DNA of 64,000 nucleotides. It comes from Desulfovibrio sp. JC022. Lineage in GTDB: Bacteria > Desulfobacterota > Desulfovibrionia > Desulfovibrionales > Desulfovibrionaceae. The notes beneath the pieces are model-generated. The model did not search any database, was not told the DNA's origin, and saw only the letters and a program-made list of their open reading frames with translations. The DNA lies in assembly GCF_010470665.1 (NCBI RefSeq), contig NZ_VOPZ01000004.1, positions 186,001 through 250,000 on the forward strand. The letters are read 5' to 3'. The translations under genes were made by a program, and so were the position numbers. Positions 53,097 through 62,393 of the stretch are shown in pieces (the stretch's first letter is position 1; each line of letters begins with the position of its first letter).

Positions 53097-53204
53097 GATG
53101 CGCTACGCGCTTTTGATAAAAAATTTCGCCTCCGGCGGCTTAAACCCTTTGGAAAGGGTTTAAGAATCCCAAACTTTTTTAATAAGGCTTCGCCGCTTCG
53201 TATT
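53097..53204. repeat. Intergenic repeat-like element with stacked hairpins
   Basis: A run of short palindromes: GCGCTACGCGC, CGCCTCCGGCGG, a perfect TTAAACCCTTT-GG-AAAGGGTTTAA (53140-53163), then GAATCCC and GGCTTCGCC. From memory of Desulfovibrio genomes this resembles a recurring intergenic family containing CTTTGGAA...AATCCC and CTTCGCCGCTTCG. Only one copy is in this window, so repetition cannot be shown here. It ends just before the ribosome-binding site of the next gene and is the main content of the 323-base gap at 52898-53220. Confidence 0.6.
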
Positions 53205-53220
53205 AAAAATTGGAGTTCAA

Positions 53221-55035
53221 TTGAGAAACGCTACTATATATGACATTTGTGATGAACCAATCTTTAGATGTGAGAACCCTAGTGTACCGGGTGAAAACCT
53301 TCGTAAGCTTTACAAAAAACTTTTCGGCAATCCGCTGTTCAAGCATTTTATCCTGCGCTGGTGCTCGCACCCGGCCATTTTCCAAAGTAAAATCGGACCC
53401 TATCAAGAGATGATGGAGGCCGCCATGCAAGCCAGTTACGAAAACTGGCAGGATAAGGAATGGATTGAAACAACCTTCACACCACTGGCAAAACTGTTGG
53501 ATCGCGTTAAAGATCCTGAGTGGCGCATTCGCGAAAAAGCGGATACCCGTCCCCCGCGCGTTAGGGAAAAAGAAGTAAATGAAGTGCTGAATGCGGTACT
53601 TTCCGACATCATCCGGGTCTGGGATAAGAATCCCAAGGACCCTTATTTTCCGGTATCCGCACAGGTCGTCATGCCCGGAGATTCCATCTGCGACGGTGAA
53701 AATTTCCTGAACATCATGACCGGACTGGGATCATACGAATTTCAGAACATCAACCTGCTCTTCGGACTGATGCGCTGCTTCCTGCATGCCAATCCACTGG
53801 CTCTGAAAATATTCCGCCGCCCATGGAAAGGCATTGCCGAACCGCTTTCCATGCGCGTTTCATGGATCACCCACCGCACTGGATTTTATGACGACATTTT
53901 TTGGGAACAGATTTACAATCTCTACATATTGGAAGAATTGCCCCACAACGAACAGAATAAACTGAAGGAAATGCTGGAATCGCTGCTCCATTTCCTGATC
54001 GTCACAAGCATGGAATGGCTGGAGGCACCGAGTTCCGGCATTAAGCATCCGGCAATCACCTGTCTGCCCAAGGATGGAAACGGCCAACCGCTATGCAATC
54101 TCAAACCCCGCGATTGGAAAGCCAAAAAAGAACTGGGATTTGACGATTACGTGCCTGATGTGGACACAACATTCCTTGCTTTGGCGATGAGCCGCAAATG
54201 GCTGGACCTAGTGGCGGAAAAAAATCTAAACGCTAATCAGGAATTGCTGCGTGCGGCCGAAGTCTTCCTTGATTTCCCTTGGGTGGAGATCATCAATGAA
54301 TATCAGATCGGTTCCGGCAACAAGACCAATCCCCCGACCATCACCATGACCCGTCCGCTTGACTATTTCGGAGCGGTGCCGCTCTGGCTCGACAAGCCGT
54401 TTAAGAAAAGTAAAGAAGATGGACGCATTGTGCGCGAAACTCTGGGTAATGAAATCTGCCCCGGCCACAACATGGACATATTTGAAGCCATCCTCGCCAA
54501 CCGCTATCAATGGAAGGCCCTTGAAGGTGACAATCTTGAAACCCTGAAACGGTTCCTGACGTTTCATCACAATGGATTCATTAGCGGTAATTTCAAGCAG
54601 GACAGCGCAGTACGTTTTTACTTACCGGAAATTTATGTCAGTTATGCCGGGCGTCTCTACGACACATGGCTGACCATTCCCGAAGACGAACAGCAGCTTA
54701 TCGATCCCGACGGTAAAGTGGAACAAATCCGGTCCGCAGCCATGGATTACTGCAAATACGACATGCTCGGCGCGACGCTCAATCCCTTTGACGCCGCACT
54801 GGCAGTAGCGACACTCTGCCTGCTGCGCTACCCCCATCGCGGAGATGGGCTCATCGAACGAGGAATTAAGATATTACACAACCATCTCGGCGAAGGGTTC
54901 TTCAGGCATCCCTACAAAGCCTACGAATGGACCATGGTCCGCCATCCCACAAGGATCATCGTCGGTAGCGAAGTCACAACTTCGCTCTTCGCCATGAATG
55001 CCATTGCCTGTTACAAGCATTATATGAAAAGCTAA
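53221..55035 (+). CDS. Unknown 604-residue protein, possibly of alpha/alpha-toroid (terpene-cyclase-like) fold
   Basis: TTG start with GGAG five bases upstream. No signal peptide. Recurrent patterns hint at an alpha/alpha repeat fold: YVPDVDTTFLALAMS (313-317 DVDTT), HNMDIFEAILANR, LNPFDAALAVATLCLL and GSEVTTSLFAMNAIAC. Each has a polar D/T cluster followed by an Ala-rich helix. DVDTT resembles the DXDD/DXDT acid motif of class II terpene cyclases, but no other hallmark of those enzymes is seen, so this is only a hint. The N-terminal 200 residues are rich in aromatic and charged residues. Flanked by a repeat upstream and a terminator downstream. Confidence 0.65.
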   Translation: MRNATIYDICDEPIFRCENPSVPGENLRKLYKKLFGNPLFKHFILRWCSHPAIFQSKIGPYQEMMEAAMQASYENWQDKEWIETTFTPLAKLLDRVKDPEWRIREKADTRPPRVREKEVNEVLNAVLSDIIRVWDKNPKDPYFPVSAQVVMPGDSICDGENFLNIMTGLGSYEFQNINLLFGLMRCFLHANPLALKIFRRPWKGIAEPLSMRVSWITHRTGFYDDIFWEQIYNLYILEELPHNEQNKLKEMLESLLHFLIVTSMEWLEAPSSGIKHPAITCLPKDGNGQPLCNLKPRDWKAKKELGFDDYVPDVDTTFLALAMSRKWLDLVAEKNLNANQELLRAAEVFLDFPWVEIINEYQIGSGNKTNPPTITMTRPLDYFGAVPLWLDKPFKKSKEDGRIVRETLGNEICPGHNMDIFEAILANRYQWKALEGDNLETLKRFLTFHHNGFISGNFKQDSAVRFYLPEIYVSYAGRLYDTWLTIPEDEQQLIDPDGKVEQIRSAAMDYCKYDMLGATLNPFDAALAVATLCLLRYPHRGDGLIERGIKILHNHLGEGFFRHPYKAYEWTMVRHPTRIIVGSEVTTSLFAMNAIACYKHYMKS

Positions 55036-55075
55036 AAAAGAGAGGGGGTGCTAAGCACCCCCTCTCTTTTTTTAT
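55034..55075. terminator. Bidirectional terminator after the 604-residue gene
   Basis: AAAAAGAGAGGGGGTGC pairs perfectly (17 bp) with GCACCCCCTCTCTTTTT around a TAA loop. It is also placed to end the convergent flavoprotein gene. Confidence 0.95.
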
Positions 55076-55632
55076 TTCAATTTCTTCCCATCGTGCCACG
55101 CCCGGCCCACGCACTCGCCGACATCCCAGTAGCGGTTGTCGGGCATGGTCAGGGTGAAGGGATTAACCTTCTTGATATCCGGTGCGTCATCGGTAAGAAC
55201 TTCCTCGTCGCACCATGTGGCGACAACTTCCCCGACAAACAAGGTATCATTTGGCAATTCCATGGAATCAAAAACCTTGCACTCAATGACTACCGGGCAC
55301 TTGCTGATCACCGGAGCATTTTCCAGCACCCCCGGCTCAACATCAAAGAGGCCGGACTTATCAAGCTTGGAACCTGAAACAAGCCCCACAAAATCAGTGA
55401 CTTCAACCATCTCCACAGACGGGACATTGACGCTGAATTCGCCGCTGGCCTTGATCGCCATGTTTGAAAAATGCCGCTTGCCCACGGAAATCATCATCAG
55501 GGACGGATTGTAATTAACCCGCGAAACCCACGCCAGAGCCATAAAGTTGTTACGTCCGTCATGCCTTGAGCCCAGAATTGTCTGGGGCATGGGCAAGGTA
55601 AAACCTTGAATTCCTATATTTTTCTTAGCCAT
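55072..55632 (-). CDS. Flavin reductase-like FMN protein (flavoredoxin type)
   Basis: 186 residues of the flavin-reductase-domain family. Visible blocks are LPMPQTILGSRHDGRNNFMALAW..., NYNPSLMMISVGKRHFSNMAI, FSVNVPSVEMVEVTDFVG, VVIECKVFDSMEL and FVGEVVATW. Desulfovibrio flavoredoxins of this size carry electrons in sulfite or thiosulfate reduction; the same role here is inferred. AGGAG precedes the ATG. It does not have the Tyr/Ser pattern of two-component monooxygenase partners that I would need to call HpaC. Confidence 0.82.
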   Translation of the reverse strand: MAKKNIGIQGFTLPMPQTILGSRHDGRNNFMALAWVSRVNYNPSLMMISVGKRHFSNMAIKASGEFSVNVPSVEMVEVTDFVGLVSGSKLDKSGLFDVEPGVLENAPVISKCPVVIECKVFDSMELPNDTLFVGEVVATWCDEEVLTDDAPDIKKVNPFTLTMPDNRYWDVGECVGRAWHDGKKLK

Positions 55633-55701
55633 TTAAACTCCTGTGTAAATAGTCAGCTAGGCTTAACAATTCCACAAATATTAAACGAATGCCACCGGAA
55701 T

Positions 55702-56538
55702 TTACAAAAACAGTAGCAACGATAAAGCCATGACCGCCATACCGCTAACCAGCCCATAAATGGACAAATGATGCTCGCCGTATTCCTCGGCAGCGGGCAG
55801 AAGTTCATCAAGGGAAATAAAAACCATAATCCCGGCCACCCCGGCGAAGATTATGCCGAATACGGTCTCAGACATGAACGGCATGAGCAGCAGATAGCCG
55901 ACCATAGCCCCCACGGGTTCCGCCAGACCGGACAGAAATGAATATTTGAAAGCTTTCTTCTTATCCCCGGTAGCGTAATAAATAGGCACTGAAACCGCGA
56001 TTCCTTCAGGAATATTGTGAATAGCGATAGCCACGGCAATAGCTATACCGAGACTGGGATCACTGAGCGCGGCAGTGAAAGTAGCCAGCCCTTCGGGAAA
56101 GTTGTGGATACCGATTGCCAATGCAGCCATGGTGCCCATACGGAAAAGCTTACGCTTTCCCTGTTCGCTCTCCAGCCCCTCGCCATCTTTAATATTTTCA
56201 GGATTCATTTCCTCAATGCGATGCATCTCATGCGGGTTTTCGTAGGAAGGAACCATCTTATCAATCAGTGCAATGAGAGCAATACCGCCGAAAAAAGCGA
56301 TTACCGCGGCCCATGTCCCGGCAACTTCACCCATATCGGCCTGTAAAGCATCCTTGGCTTTGACCATAATTTCCATAAAGGAAACATAAATCATCACCCC
56401 GGCGGAAAACCCCAGTGACACAGACAAAAATTTTGGGTTGGTCCGCTTGGCGAAAAAAGCCAAGGCAGAGCCAATTCCAGTGGCAAGTCCGGCAAAAGCG
56501 GTCAGCCCGAAGGCAAATAGGACATTCTCGGCAAGCAT
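55702..56538 (-). CDS. ZIP-family divalent metal transporter (ZupT-like)
   Basis: 278 residues, eight membrane segments. The ZIP signature occurs as two paired motifs, [12 protein letters not shown] and [12 protein letters not shown], whose His, Asn and Glu bind metal. A charged loop (about 98-130, with His and Glu) lies between segments 3 and 4. ZupT imports Zn2+ and, less specifically, Fe2+, Mn2+ and Co2+. No Zur site was recognised near the start. Confidence 0.9.
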   Translation of the reverse strand: MLAENVLFAFGLTAFAGLATGIGSALAFFAKRTNPKFLSVSLGFSAGVMIYVSFMEIMVKAKDALQADMGEVAGTWAAVIAFFGGIALIALIDKMVPSYENPHEMHRIEEMNPENIKDGEGLESEQGKRKLFRMGTMAALAIGIHNFPEGLATFTAALSDPSLGIAIAVAIAIHNIPEGIAVSVPIYYATGDKKKAFKYSFLSGLAEPVGAMVGYLLLMPFMSETVFGIIFAGVAGIMVFISLDELLPAAEEYGEHHLSIYGLVSGMAVMALSLLLFL

Positions 56539-56547
56539 ATCCTTTCC

Positions 56548-57351
56548 TTATTTTTTCAGATTTAAGCGACAGAGCACAGGAGCCTCAATGATCAAAATTT
56601 TACGCGGTCCCAATTTGGAGTCAGGGTTGGCCTTGATGATCGGCTCAAGATTAACCGGGTTGGAAATATCCACTTTATTAACCCCGCTGTTCCTTGTGGC
56701 ATGACAAAGCCAGATATGCCCTTCATCATCAGGAACTATCAAACCGACATGATAGTGCAACAGTTTGTAATTTTTAAATTTTATGGGCTTACTCATGGAG
56801 AAAAGATACACATGTCCGGGTGTCATCTGCTTGATCACATCCGCCCATGCCCCGCGATCACTGAGTTCGAACCCGCGCAGGCTCATACCATCATTATCCT
56901 CAATGACTGCACTCTGCCCAAAGGGAAGCACGGGCCTGCGCTTCAGACCTTCGGTTACGTTGAGGACGAGGTCATAACCGAAATCCCAATCCTCGCCGTA
57001 AGCTGAATCCGGGCCGCTGTCTGCCAGGCGGTCAAGAGTGGTATCGGCAAGATTGAAGTTACGGGTAAAGTAATAACGCGAAGCTGCCACGGTAAAACCG
57101 CTGCAATTAAGCCCCGGTTCCTTGAGATAAACTCCCGGTTCAGCAAAAAAAGTAAAATCCCCGAAGCGGTTGATAGCCGCATCCCCCCGGTAGGGAATAC
57201 CTTCGAAGTAACCGAGCACATCCACAGGATTTGAACATCTCTGGGGAGCTTCGCCAAGTCCCTTTGGATCAGGGATGCTGGTCTTGGCACACCCGGCCAT
57301 AAAAGAAAGCAACAAAACCAAAAACAATATATGCATTTTACTACTGAACAT
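56548..57351 (-). CDS. NlpC/P60-like cysteine hydrolase, lipoprotein
   Basis: 267 residues. A signal peptide with lipobox SFMAGC predicts a lipoprotein. The catalytic Cys appears in GLNCSGFTVAAS, and the His in LLHYHVGLIVPDDEGHIWLCHA, in the order and spacing expected of a papain-like NlpC/P60 peptidase. The intervening region is long and unlike standard family members. It may cleave peptidoglycan peptides or another envelope substrate. The frame is open to 57393, but AAGAGG eight bases before 57351 and the signal peptide fix the start. It begins two bases after the Kef-type gene's stop. Confidence 0.75.
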   Translation of the reverse strand: MFSSKMHILFLVLLLSFMAGCAKTSIPDPKGLGEAPQRCSNPVDVLGYFEGIPYRGDAAINRFGDFTFFAEPGVYLKEPGLNCSGFTVAASRYYFTRNFNLADTTLDRLADSGPDSAYGEDWDFGYDLVLNVTEGLKRRPVLPFGQSAVIEDNDGMSLRGFELSDRGAWADVIKQMTPGHVYLFSMSKPIKFKNYKLLHYHVGLIVPDDEGHIWLCHATRNSGVNKVDISNPVNLEPIIKANPDSKLGPRKILIIEAPVLCRLNLKK

Positions 57352-57353
57352 TT

Positions 57354-59336
57354 TTAAACCTCTTTTCCATCTTCCGGTTGAGATGCAAGACACCTGAACC
57401 GTTCAATATTTTCACGCCCGCCAAGCACGCCGACAATATCTCCATCCGCAAACTGAAAAGATCCGTCCGGGTTCTGGATAAAATGGTCGTTGCGAAGCAC
57501 ACCGGCTACGGAAACTCCAGTCACCGTGCGGATTTTACTGCCCGCAAGGGATCGGCCCACAATTTCAGCTTCTTCATTCACTTCAACCCAGTTCAGATTG
57601 ATGGACTCCGCGGCCTTTCTCAGCCGAAAAAGCTGGGCAGCCTTTGGATAATTACGTTCCACATCGGATGTATACCTCTCCCTGCGCATGGAATCCATTA
57701 CATTTTGGATTTCAACCGCAGGAAGGCAAAAATTAAACAAAGTCTGACGAACCATCTCCAGCCCGGTCTCGAATTCAGGCATGATAATATGATGCACGCC
57801 CAGTTCATTTAGCACTTCCAAGTGCTCCGGGTTGCGGGAAAGGGCCACCACAGGAGATTGCGGGGCCAGATGGTGCACCTTCTCCAGCACGGCAGTGGAA
57901 CCGCGCACAGAAGGAATGGTCAAAAGCACCATGCGCGCATGGGATACACGGGCCGCTTCAAGCACAATTTCCTGTCCGGCATCGCCGTAGATCACAGCAC
58001 GTCCGGCCTCGGCAGCCTGCTCCACCTTATTGGCGTTAAGCTCAACAACCACATGGGGAATATCAATTTCACGCAGGGATTCAGCAACATATGATCCAAA
58101 CCGCCCATACCCGAGAATGACCACATGTCCGTCAAGTTCACTTTCGGGAAGGTTAACAGTCTGCAAGGGATCGGCCTTACGGCGACTTTGCAACATGGAA
58201 TAAAGCGGTCCGGTACAGGAGGCCATGATCGGGGTAATGAGCATGGTCACAATGCCCACGCCCATGAAAAGGGGGAAATGCTCTTTGGGAAAAGAGCCGG
58301 ACTCAGCCCCCTGTTGCAAGAGCAGAAAAGAAAGCTCGCCCACCTGAAACATGCCCAGCCCCAAGGCCAGCGGAATTACATTGCGGTAGCGAAAGATTCG
58401 AGCCATAGCTCCAAAAATGAACCCTTTACCCACAAGAATGGCAAGAGCAAGAATCAGGATGGTCCCGATATGCTCCCAGACGTAAAAAGGATCAATAAGC
58501 ATACCCACGGAAGCGAAGAAAATAAGGCTGAAAATATCGCGCAGGGGCAGGATATCGCTTAAAGCCTGATAGGCATAACGTGATTCGCTGAGTACCATTC
58601 CTGCCACAAAAGCTCCGAAAGCAAACGACAAACCGAGCATATGGGTGGCATAGCCGATCCCAAGCCCGATGGCACTGCACGAGAGCATGAACATTTCCCG
58701 TGAATTCCACCCGGCAACAATGCGCATAAACTGCGGAATAACGCGCGACCCGAGTACAAACATGGAAACAAGAAAAAGCACGGTCTTGATCCCGGCCATA
58801 CCCAGTTCCTGCATGCCGAAGGTATCCGAGCCGAGCTGGGGCATAATAATCAACATGGGCACGATAACAATATCCTGCACCACCAGCATACCGAGCATGA
58901 CCCGGCTGGACAGGGTTCCTACCAGCCCTTTGCTTTCAAGGGTTTTCAAAACCACCATGGTACTGGAAAGGGCAATAAAAGCCCCGAACCAGATGGAAAG
59001 ATGCGAATCCCAGCCCATGAGCTGCCCGGTTCCCCAGCCGAATCCCATGGTCAGGATGATCTGCAACGGTGTGCCGATCAGTGCCACATGGCGCACCGGC
59101 TTAAGTTCCTTGATGGAAAATTCAATACCGAGGGTGAACAAAAGCAAAGCCACCCCGATTTCGGCCAGCAATTCAATCTCATGCACACCGGAAACGGTTA
59201 TACCACCGGTATGCGGACCGACCAGCACCCCGGCGACAATATAGCCCAGTAAAAGAGGCTGGCGCAGCATGCGGGCTATAAATCCACCCAGCATACCTGC
59301 AACAATAAGGATAACAAGATCAGAAGCGATTCCCAA
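57354..59336 (-). CDS. Kef-type K+/H+ antiporter with RCK (TrkA) domains (CPA2)
   Basis: 660 residues. About twelve membrane segments (residues 1-390) include the CPA2 start ([24 protein letters not shown]) and [15 protein letters not shown] cytoplasmic TrkA-N (RCK) Rossmann domain follows, with [19 protein letters not shown], then a TrkA-C-like domain at about 565-650. It resembles YbaL/KefB, which export K+ under stress; a glutathione-type ligand is not implied. The next upstream gene (DksA-like) is 14 bases away. Confidence 0.9.
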   Translation of the reverse strand: MGIASDLVILIVAGMLGGFIARMLRQPLLLGYIVAGVLVGPHTGGITVSGVHEIELLAEIGVALLLFTLGIEFSIKELKPVRHVALIGTPLQIILTMGFGWGTGQLMGWDSHLSIWFGAFIALSSTMVVLKTLESKGLVGTLSSRVMLGMLVVQDIVIVPMLIIMPQLGSDTFGMQELGMAGIKTVLFLVSMFVLGSRVIPQFMRIVAGWNSREMFMLSCSAIGLGIGYATHMLGLSFAFGAFVAGMVLSESRYAYQALSDILPLRDIFSLIFFASVGMLIDPFYVWEHIGTILILALAILVGKGFIFGAMARIFRYRNVIPLALGLGMFQVGELSFLLLQQGAESGSFPKEHFPLFMGVGIVTMLITPIMASCTGPLYSMLQSRRKADPLQTVNLPESELDGHVVILGYGRFGSYVAESLREIDIPHVVVELNANKVEQAAEAGRAVIYGDAGQEIVLEAARVSHARMVLLTIPSVRGSTAVLEKVHHLAPQSPVVALSRNPEHLEVLNELGVHHIIMPEFETGLEMVRQTLFNFCLPAVEIQNVMDSMRRERYTSDVERNYPKAAQLFRLRKAAESINLNWVEVNEEAEIVGRSLAGSKIRTVTGVSVAGVLRNDHFIQNPDGSFQFADGDIVGVLGGRENIERFRCLASQPEDGKEV

Positions 59337-59350
59337 AACGACTCCCTCCG

Positions 59351-59698
59351 CTATTCACTAAGGTGCTCAGCACAATGCACACAATAACGGCTCTCAGGCA
59401 GGGCCAACAGCCGGGCAATGGGAATATCCTCGCCACACTCCTCGCATTCTCCGAAAAACGGATCATTTTCCAGCCGGTTAAGTGTATCTTCAAGGTTCAG
59501 AATCCGTTGCCGTGACTGGGCAATGGATGACTTGTTAATACCCTGATTGAGCATGGTATCAAGCCGGGAAAGCCTGCCGATAGCTGCATCCGGCTTGACC
59601 GGATCTACTGTTCCTTCCAGATCTTTTACCTGCTTGGTAAGATTTTTAATTTCAACTTTGATCTTATTTTTAAGTTCTTCTTTTTGTTTATCATTCAT
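59351..59698 (-). CDS. DksA/TraR-type zinc-finger protein
   Basis: 115 residues. A helical, coiled-coil N-terminal part (about 1-70) is followed by a C4 zinc finger, [25 protein letters not shown], typical of DksA/TraR. The coiled-coil tip Asp residues of true DksA are not clearly present, so it may be a DksA paralog. ATG at 59698 with GGAG six bases upstream is better than ATGs further up in frame. It is 14 bases before the Kef-type gene. Confidence 0.85.
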   Translation of the reverse strand: MNDKQKEELKNKIKVEIKNLTKQVKDLEGTVDPVKPDAAIGRLSRLDTMLNQGINKSSIAQSRQRILNLEDTLNRLENDPFFGECEECGEDIPIARLLALPESRYCVHCAEHLSE

Positions 59699-59761
59699 AC
59701 TTTTCTCCATTAAGCTTCCAAGCTTACCTCCGCCCAGTTCAGCTTGCAAGATTAATCGACC

Positions 59762-59810
59762 AAAAAAAGAAGCCCCCTTTGCATACCCAATTGGTTTGCA
59801 AAGGGGGCTT
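59762..59810 (-). terminator. Terminator after the second chemoreceptor gene (minus strand)
   Basis: AAGCCCCCTTTGCA..ACC pairs with GGTTTGCAAAGGGGGCTT over at least 14 bp with one mismatch. On the minus strand it is followed by CTTTTTTT. Confidence 0.92.
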
Positions 59811-59827
59811 ATGTCTATCCTGACTGC

Positions 59828-62152
59828 TTATTTTTTATCGGGCTGAATATCCTCAATAACAGTATTCAGGCTTGAAGCCATTCCGGCTACTTCCTGAACC
59901 GCATTGGCGGACTCGCTCATGACCTGAGAAGTCTCAAGGGAAATCCTGCTGATATCCTCAGTGGCCCTGTTGATTTCCTCACTGGTGGCGGACTGCTGTT
60001 CCGCGGCAGTGGCAATGGCCCGGACCTGATCCGAAGCATTGACAACCAGTTTAACAATTTCAGTCAAAGTCTGGCCTGATTCATTAGCAAGATCACTACT
60101 GCGTTGCGCGGAATCCGCAGCATCTTCAGTGGCGGAGATATTCTGCCTTGTCATATTCTGAATCTTGGAGATGGCACTGCCGACTTCCCCGGTGGCGGAC
60201 ATGGTATTCTCAGCCAGCTTGCGGACTTCATCAGCAACAACTGCAAATCCGCGCCCGGCTTCCCCGGCCCTTGCAGCTTCAATAGCGGCATTGAGGGCCA
60301 GCAGGTTGGTCTGATCGGCAATATCATTAATAACGCCGAGTACGTTTCCGATTTCCTTGGCTTCAACTCCAAGCTGCTCCATGGACTCTTTCAGTTCATC
60401 AGCCTGAGAACGCACACCGTCAGCGGATTCAATCATCTGCTGCACCAGTTTCGAGCCGTTTTGCGCTTTGTCACGGGCCGAATCCGCATCTTCGGCTGCA
60501 AGCCCGGCATTCTGCGCCACTTCAAGTACGGTAGCATTCATCTCTTCCATGGCAGTGGATGTTTCAGCAACGCGGTCCCGCTGTTCCTGTGCGCCCCGGT
60601 TAGACTGCTCAATCTGGGCGGAAAGCTCTTCCGCAGCACTGGAAAGTGATTGCGAAATCTGCTCTGCATCAGCGGCGGCATGGGTAATCCGCTCATTCTG
60701 CTTCTCGATTTCAATCCCCTGCTGCCTGATCTCGGTCATATCAACGATTACAGTCAACGCTCCAAGCATAACCCCATCCATATCATGGAACGGAGTGGCT
60801 GAAACAAATAGATGCTTCTCATTTCCTTTGTGGGAAGTATAAACTATTTCTTTTTCAAGCTTGCTGTTTTGTTCAATAGCCGCATGTGACATTGTGTCTC
60901 TACTGGAATCATTAAAGAAATACTCACCGGCATGAATACCATTAGAGTCAGCAGGGCTTCGACTAATTTCAATCAACTCACACATTTCCTGATTGACCCA
61001 GAGAATATTGTTATCAGGATCAACGATTGCGCAGGGAACGGTAAGTCCATTCAGCACACCTTCGGAAAAACCGAGCTTGTTCTTGAGCTCCGCAACCATG
61101 GTGTTGATCTTCTCGGCGAGATTTTCAAACTCGTACCTATATTTACCCTTCAACTCAGCCTTGAGATTTCCATTGGCTATTTCAGTTGAAAATTCAAGAA
61201 TATTATCAACGGGATTCAAGACCAGTTTCCTAAGAATAAAGACCATTATCCCACCAAGCAGCAAAATAACCACGACTCCGCCTTCAAGCAGGACATTTCG
61301 CTGGTGGGTTGCCGCCGCAGTCAGATCGTCTTCATAGGCACTGACAACAATAGCCCAGCCTGTTCCGGGCATGGTTTTAAAAACCATATATTTGTCGCGG
61401 CCTTCCCATTCATAAGTGGTTCCGCCGTCCTTCTTGGAAAGGACAGTCTTAACAAAATCATATTTTGAAAGATCCTTAAGGTACAGCTTCTTATTCATAG
61501 CGTGAGCAATAATGCGTCCCTTATTGTCCAACATAAAGCTGTAGCCGTCTTTCCCCACCCTGAATGGATCAATGAAGTTTCTAGTATAACTTTCCCACTT
61601 GGGAAAAACTCCGATACCACCCACAACTTTACCGGAATAATCACGCACGGCATGGGCAATGGCGTAAATCATAATCCCGCCGCCGCTTTTGGAAATTAGG
61701 ATATTGTCCTGAATGTAGAACTCGGTACCGGAAAGAATTTTTTTAACGTATCCGCGGGAAGAACGATCCGCCCCGCTCATATTCTTGCCCTTGGCATTAT
61801 AACCGGCAACAACCTTACCGTTTTTATCAAAAAGAAAAGCCGCCCAGTAATCACTGGAGGAGTTTATAAGTGACTTAAGCAGTCCATCGATGGGTCCGGT
61901 ATTGCCAAGCTCAAGGGCTTCACGGGCAGGTTCACCTTTTGCCATGATCCGTACCACGTCCGAAGTCTGCCCCATGTAAAGCTCAAGGGCTTTTTCCGAC
62001 TGGTCAACCATGGACTGCATGGCATTCTTCTGCTCCTTAAACACCGCCTGATAAGTACTTCCCGCTACCCACCAGACCGCTATGGAAACAGTTAAGGCAA
62101 TAAGGACAAAAACAATCACGGCAACAACTGAGTTAATGCTTTTAACCCTCAT
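59828..62152 (-). CDS. Methyl-accepting chemotaxis protein with dCache and PAS domains
   Basis: 774 residues from the ATG at 62152 (GGAAG seven bases upstream; an in-frame ATG at 62167 has none). TM1 is at about 10-30, followed by a periplasmic dCache-like domain (about 35-285, with the [18 protein letters not shown] and [16 protein letters not shown] blocks). TM2 is at about 290-312, then HAMP, and a PAS domain (about 365-480, [18 protein letters not shown]). The signalling coiled coil has the conserved tip [19 protein letters not shown]. dCache sensors often bind amino acids. A candidate sigma-28 promoter lies upstream. Confidence 0.92.
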   Translation of the reverse strand: MRVKSINSVVAVIVFVLIALTVSIAVWWVAGSTYQAVFKEQKNAMQSMVDQSEKALELYMGQTSDVVRIMAKGEPAREALELGNTGPIDGLLKSLINSSSDYWAAFLFDKNGKVVAGYNAKGKNMSGADRSSRGYVKKILSGTEFYIQDNILISKSGGGIMIYAIAHAVRDYSGKVVGGIGVFPKWESYTRNFIDPFRVGKDGYSFMLDNKGRIIAHAMNKKLYLKDLSKYDFVKTVLSKKDGGTTYEWEGRDKYMVFKTMPGTGWAIVVSAYEDDLTAAATHQRNVLLEGGVVVILLLGGIMVFILRKLVLNPVDNILEFSTEIANGNLKAELKGKYRYEFENLAEKINTMVAELKNKLGFSEGVLNGLTVPCAIVDPDNNILWVNQEMCELIEISRSPADSNGIHAGEYFFNDSSRDTMSHAAIEQNSKLEKEIVYTSHKGNEKHLFVSATPFHDMDGVMLGALTVIVDMTEIRQQGIEIEKQNERITHAAADAEQISQSLSSAAEELSAQIEQSNRGAQEQRDRVAETSTAMEEMNATVLEVAQNAGLAAEDADSARDKAQNGSKLVQQMIESADGVRSQADELKESMEQLGVEAKEIGNVLGVINDIADQTNLLALNAAIEAARAGEAGRGFAVVADEVRKLAENTMSATGEVGSAISKIQNMTRQNISATEDAADSAQRSSDLANESGQTLTEIVKLVVNASDQVRAIATAAEQQSATSEEINRATEDISRISLETSQVMSESANAVQEVAGMASSLNTVIEDIQPDKK

Positions 62153-62242
62153 ACGCAGTCTTCCCATTTTTTAATAGTTACTGAACCCACCACCAGCACT
62201 TACTAACCCACATTATTCATAACATAAAGACAGTGAATAAGA

Positions 62243-62268
62243 CAATCGGCAGTAAATTATAAATTTGA
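62243..62268 (-). promoter_or_regulatory. Candidate sigma-28 (FliA) promoter for the chemoreceptor gene
   Basis: On the minus strand, TCAAATTT-N10-GCCGATTG resembles the FliA consensus TAAAGTTT-N11-GCCGATAA; the -10 is close and the spacing one base short. It sits about 90 bases upstream of the start. Confidence 0.45.
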
Positions 62269-62393
62269 TACAGTTAACTTATCGGACAATGATCAGGATA
62301 GTTTACTCGCCAAATTCCAATATTGCCTGATATCGTTTTTTCTGCCACAAGTGGAAAACGCAAAAGCAAATAGCAACCAAAGAGGTAATAAAA

